Shown piece by piece: positions 61,783-64,000 of a stretch of DNA of 64,000 nucleotides (positions within the stretch are counted from its first letter, which is position 1; the number at the start of each line of letters is the position of its first letter). This stretch comes from Pseudomonas protegens (lineage in GTDB: Bacteria > Pseudomonadota > Gammaproteobacteria > Pseudomonadales > Pseudomonadaceae). The translations under genes were made by a program, and so were the position numbers. The stretch is from NCBI RefSeq assembly GCF_013407925.2, contig NZ_CP060201.1, forward strand, positions 6,433,001 through 6,497,000. The letters run 5' to 3'. The notes beneath the pieces are model-generated. The model saw nothing but the letters and a program-made list of their open reading frames with translations. It did no database searches and was not told the origin of the DNA.

Positions 61783-62514
61783 TCAGTGGTCACCGGCTGC
61801 GTTGTGGGCAGGAATCAGCGCTTGGATAAAGGCTTGCAACGGTGCGCCAGCTTCTTGCGGCGCGGCCTGCAGCAGGCAGTGCGGCCCGTGGATGTCCACC
61901 AGGCGCGCATCCGGGCGCAACTGGCGGACCAGGGCCGCCGCCGAGGCCGGCACCAGCCGATCGCGGGAGGCCCGCAGGTACAGCAGCGGCACTGAGGTTT
62001 CGCTCAGGGCCCGGCTCGCGTCCACCGCGATCACCTCCTGCAGCCGGGCCTGCAATACGGACGGCGCCACCTGGGCAATGGCGGTCGCCAAGGCCTGGCG
62101 CAGCGATGGCGTGGAAAAACCGCCGAGCAGCAGGGCGTCCATCGGCCAGAAGGGCAAGCGCTGCACGGGCATGAGTCTGAGCAGCGGCGCCAGGGGCGCC
62201 AGCGCCGGCCGTGGGTTGCGCACGAAACTGCAGCACAGCACCAGCCCCAGCAGGCCCGCCGGACGCCGGGCGGCAAGGCTCACGGCCACCGGGCCGGAAA
62301 ACGACTCGCCCAGCAACACGAACGGGCGGTCCGTCGGCAGTTGTTGCCATACGCGTTCCACCAGGGCGGAGTAGCCCAGCACCTGATCGGCGGGGTAATC
62401 CAGCACTTGCACGGGCAGGCTGGGGTCCAGGGCCTGGCGCAGCGGTTCGAACAGGGTGCCGGTGCCGTCCATCCCCGGCAGCAGCACCAGGGTCGGCGAA
62501 AGAGGGGTGGCCAT
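61783..62514 (-). CDS. Alpha/beta hydrolase
   Basis: This 243-residue cytoplasmic hydrolase has an oxyanion segment LVLLPGMDGTGTLFEPLRQA, nucleophile Ser in VLLGESFSGPVAVSLAARR, probable Asp in LRASRDRLVPA and His in IHGPHCLLQAAP. The spacing fits the classic triad. The group includes small esterases and BioH-like proteins; the substrate is unknown. The ATG at 62514 was chosen because the protein then begins just before the first strand (MATPLSPTLVLLPG); a ribosome site is not obvious, and an earlier GTG near 62586 is possible. Confidence 0.82.
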   Translation of the reverse strand: MATPLSPTLVLLPGMDGTGTLFEPLRQALDPSLPVQVLDYPADQVLGYSALVERVWQQLPTDRPFVLLGESFSGPVAVSLAARRPAGLLGLVLCCSFVRNPRPALAPLAPLLRLMPVQRLPFWPMDALLLGGFSTPSLRQALATAIAQVAPSVLQARLQEVIAVDASRALSETSVPLLYLRASRDRLVPASAAALVRQLRPDARLVDIHGPHCLLQAAPQEAGAPLQAFIQALIPAHNAAGDH

Positions 62515-62758
62515 CAGTGGCGCTGTCCTTGCGGGGTGGAAGGGAAGTGGGCGGCGCGCAGCATAGCGCAGCCACTCGTTCGACACAGCCCATAGAGGCA
62601 GGCCAGAGGGCTGCAGAGGGTTTTGTTGAGCTGAATCAAAACCTCACCCGATACCGGCAATTTTCTCCAGAAGTCACGCAGCTTTTCACAAATTTGAGTT
62701 AACCCTTGGTTACAAACTGTGGCTAAAATGCCAGCCGACGGCCAGATGCCGAGGGCCG

Positions 62759-62795
62759 GATCGGCGATGCAAGCCTTCGCCGATCATGTTTTTTT
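62759..62795 (+). terminator. Orphan intrinsic terminator upstream of lpxO
   Basis: GATCGGCGA and TCGCCGATC form a perfect 9-bp stem around a 9-base loop, followed by ATG and seven T. It reads on the plus strand, yet the nearest plus-strand gene upstream ends at 58507. It lies 83 bp before the lpxO start. A weak promoter (TTAACC, 18 bases, CTAAAA; about 62697-62726) precedes it, so a short RNA or an attenuated lpxO leader is likely. The rest of 62515-62877 has no gene. Confidence 0.7.
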
Positions 62796-62877
62796 CAACT
62801 CAGACGCTGCCATTTGCCTTTGGCCCTCCGGGCTTTCAGGGGCGCAGCATGTTCTCTTCTGACGTGTGACGATTTCC

Positions 62878-63777
62878 GTGAAACTCATCATTGCCGCTGT
62901 ATACGTTTTATCCATTGCGTACGTACACCTGCGGGGGCGCGTGCGCCATAAACTGGGACGCCAACTCAGCGATCACTCGACCTTCCTGGCGCCCATCAAC
63001 TGCTTCCTCTATCTGTTCTCCAAGTTTCCCAACCGGCCCTACCTGGACCCGGCCGACTTCCCCGAGATGAACAAGCTGCAGGAGCACTGGGAAGAGATCC
63101 GCGCCGAAGGTCAGCAGTTGCTGCAGGCCGGGGAGATCAAGCGCTCGGACCAGTACAACGACGTGGGTTTCAACTCGTTCTTCAAGACCGGCTGGAAGCG
63201 TTTCTACCTCAAGTGGTACGGCGACAGCCACCCTTCGGCGATGAAACTGTGCCCGCGCACCACTGAACTGGTGCAGAGCATCGGCTCGATCAAGGCGGCG
63301 ATGTTCGCCGAGCTGCCGCCCGGTTCGCGCCTGGTTCGCCACCGCGACCCGTATGCCGGGTCCTACCGCTATCACCTGGGGCTGTCCACGCCGAACAACG
63401 AAGGCTGCTTCATCGAAGTCGACGGCGAGCGCTACCACTGGCGCGACGGCGAAGCGGTGATGTTCGACGAGACGTACATCCACTACGCGGAAAACACCAC
63501 CGAGCAGAACCGCATCATTCTGTTCTGCGACGTCGAGCGGCCGATGCAGTATCGCTGGGCGGCAGCGTTCAACCGCTGGTTCAGCCGCACCGTGATGTCC
63601 GCCGCCGGCTCGCCCAACGACGCCGGGGACAAGACCGGTGGCCTCAACCGCGCCTTCAACAAGCTGTACAAGATCCGCCTGCGGGGCAAGGAACTGAAGA
63701 AGCGCAACCGCACCCGCTACTACCTGGAAAAGTGGGCGATCTTCGCCGCCTTGCTGCTGCTGTTCATCTATATCTGA
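62878..63777 (+). CDS. lpxO: LpxO: lipid A 2-hydroxylase (aspartyl/asparaginyl beta-hydroxylase family)
   Basis: LpxO adds a 2-OH group to a secondary acyl chain of lipid A at the inner membrane, using Fe(II), O2 and 2-oxoglutarate. The 299-residue protein has an N-terminal TM helix (LIIAAVYVLSIAYVHLRG) and one at the C-terminus (FAALLLLFIYI). The iron motif is HRDPYAGSYRYH (His155, Asp157) with the distal His202 in ETYIHYAEN, and Arg212 suits 2-oxoglutarate binding. GTG at 62878 gives the usual start (VKLIIAAVYVL); an in-frame GTG at 62866 adds four residues. No strong ribosome site is seen for either. Confidence 0.92.
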   Translation: MKLIIAAVYVLSIAYVHLRGRVRHKLGRQLSDHSTFLAPINCFLYLFSKFPNRPYLDPADFPEMNKLQEHWEEIRAEGQQLLQAGEIKRSDQYNDVGFNSFFKTGWKRFYLKWYGDSHPSAMKLCPRTTELVQSIGSIKAAMFAELPPGSRLVRHRDPYAGSYRYHLGLSTPNNEGCFIEVDGERYHWRDGEAVMFDETYIHYAENTTEQNRIILFCDVERPMQYRWAAAFNRWFSRTVMSAAGSPNDAGDKTGGLNRAFNKLYKIRLRGKELKKRNRTRYYLEKWAIFAALLLLFIYI

Positions 63778-63950
63778 CCGGCCCAGCCCGCCTCTTGGCC
63801 TGCTCCTGCATCTGGAGGCGGGCCTGCGCAGGGGCTGGCCGCGGACACCGGGTGTTACAGGTTCTACCGGATTATTTAATTAACAAAGCCGAACCCTGGG
63901 CGTAGCGTGGAATCGTATTCGATACCTTGTCGCTCCTCAGGAGGCTTGTC

Positions 63951-64000
63951 ATGAACCGTCTGGCTCGCGGCCTTGCCGCATTGATCACGCTGGCCTGGGC
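63951..64000 (+). CDS. Exported protein, N-terminal fragment only
   Basis: Sixteen codons (MNRLARGLAALITLAW) run off the right edge. They form a signal-peptide-like start with positive residues followed by a hydrophobic core. CAGGAGGC lies eight bases before the ATG, which makes the start convincing. Nothing more can be said about the product. The preceding 170 bp after lpxO has no recognised feature. Confidence 0.75.
   Translation, partial: MNRLARGLAALITLAW

Overview
The window is a chromosomal segment of a fluorescent Pseudomonas, most likely of the P. fluorescens / P. protegens / P. chlororaphis group. The evidence is the high GC content, REP and REPIN repeats of pseudomonad type between genes, and the content itself: a full phenylacetate (paa) catabolic cluster, a complete fapABCDEF functional-amyloid operon, a FecI/FecR/TonB receptor unit, LpxO and CptA. 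No rRNA, tRNA, CRISPR array, prophage or insertion sequence was found. The species is inferred, not proven.

Layout. 1-4.3 kb: an acetyltransferase fragment and a LysR regulator diverging from an MFS efflux pump, then a ferric-reductase-like flavohaem membrane protein. 4.7-7.7 kb: glutaminase glsB, a LEA-type lipoprotein and an NCS2 nucleobase permease. 7.9-12 kb: an iron-starvation cell-surface signalling unit (ECF sigma, FecR, TonB receptor with an STN domain) with two Fur-box-like sites. 12-16.5 kb: a WYL-type regulator behind a perfect palindrome, an NTF2-like protein, ZapE, a GNAT enzyme and a ChrA transporter. 16.5-19.1 kb: a metal-type two-component system and a small exported protein. 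19.4-25.3 kb: cptA, a small coiled-coil protein and a tightly overlapped gnd-zwf-HAD operon. 25.4-26.9 kb: nhaB.

27-43.3 kb holds the whole phenylacetyl-CoA pathway in at least three units: paaF-G-H-I-J-K (minus), paaA-B-C-D-E followed by a DUF485/SSS permease pair and paaZ (minus), and paaY-paaX (plus). A terminator separates paaK from paaA. A matching 12-bp box lies inside the predicted promoters of both paaA and paaF and is the obvious PaaX operator candidate. PaaK makes phenylacetyl-CoA, PaaABCDE epoxidises the ring, PaaG and PaaZ isomerise and open it, and PaaF, PaaH and PaaJ carry out beta-oxidation to acetyl-CoA and succinyl-CoA. PaaI and PaaY are salvage thioesterases.

44.1-50.6 kb holds the Fap amyloid operon (minus) and, converging on it, a sigma-54 enhancer-binding protein whose receiver-like domain lacks the phospho-acceptor aspartate. 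Upstream of fapA I find a sigma-54 type -24/-12 element and, about 87-108 bp upstream of the predicted start, a 22-bp near-palindrome suited to an upstream activating site. A terminator hairpin sits between fapC and fapD and could set subunit stoichiometry. Together these suggest a self-contained amyloid regulation module, which is the main finding.

50.8-64 kb: an NAD-precursor pair (NadR-like kinase and PnuC), a Cache-domain chemoreceptor behind a sigma-28-like promoter, uppP, a DUF1294 protein, MmcQ/YjbR with a LysR regulator diverging from azoR, an alpha/beta hydrolase, an MFS transporter, the ABC-F protein YbiT, another alpha/beta hydrolase, lpxO (preceded by an orphan intrinsic terminator) and the first codons of an exported protein.
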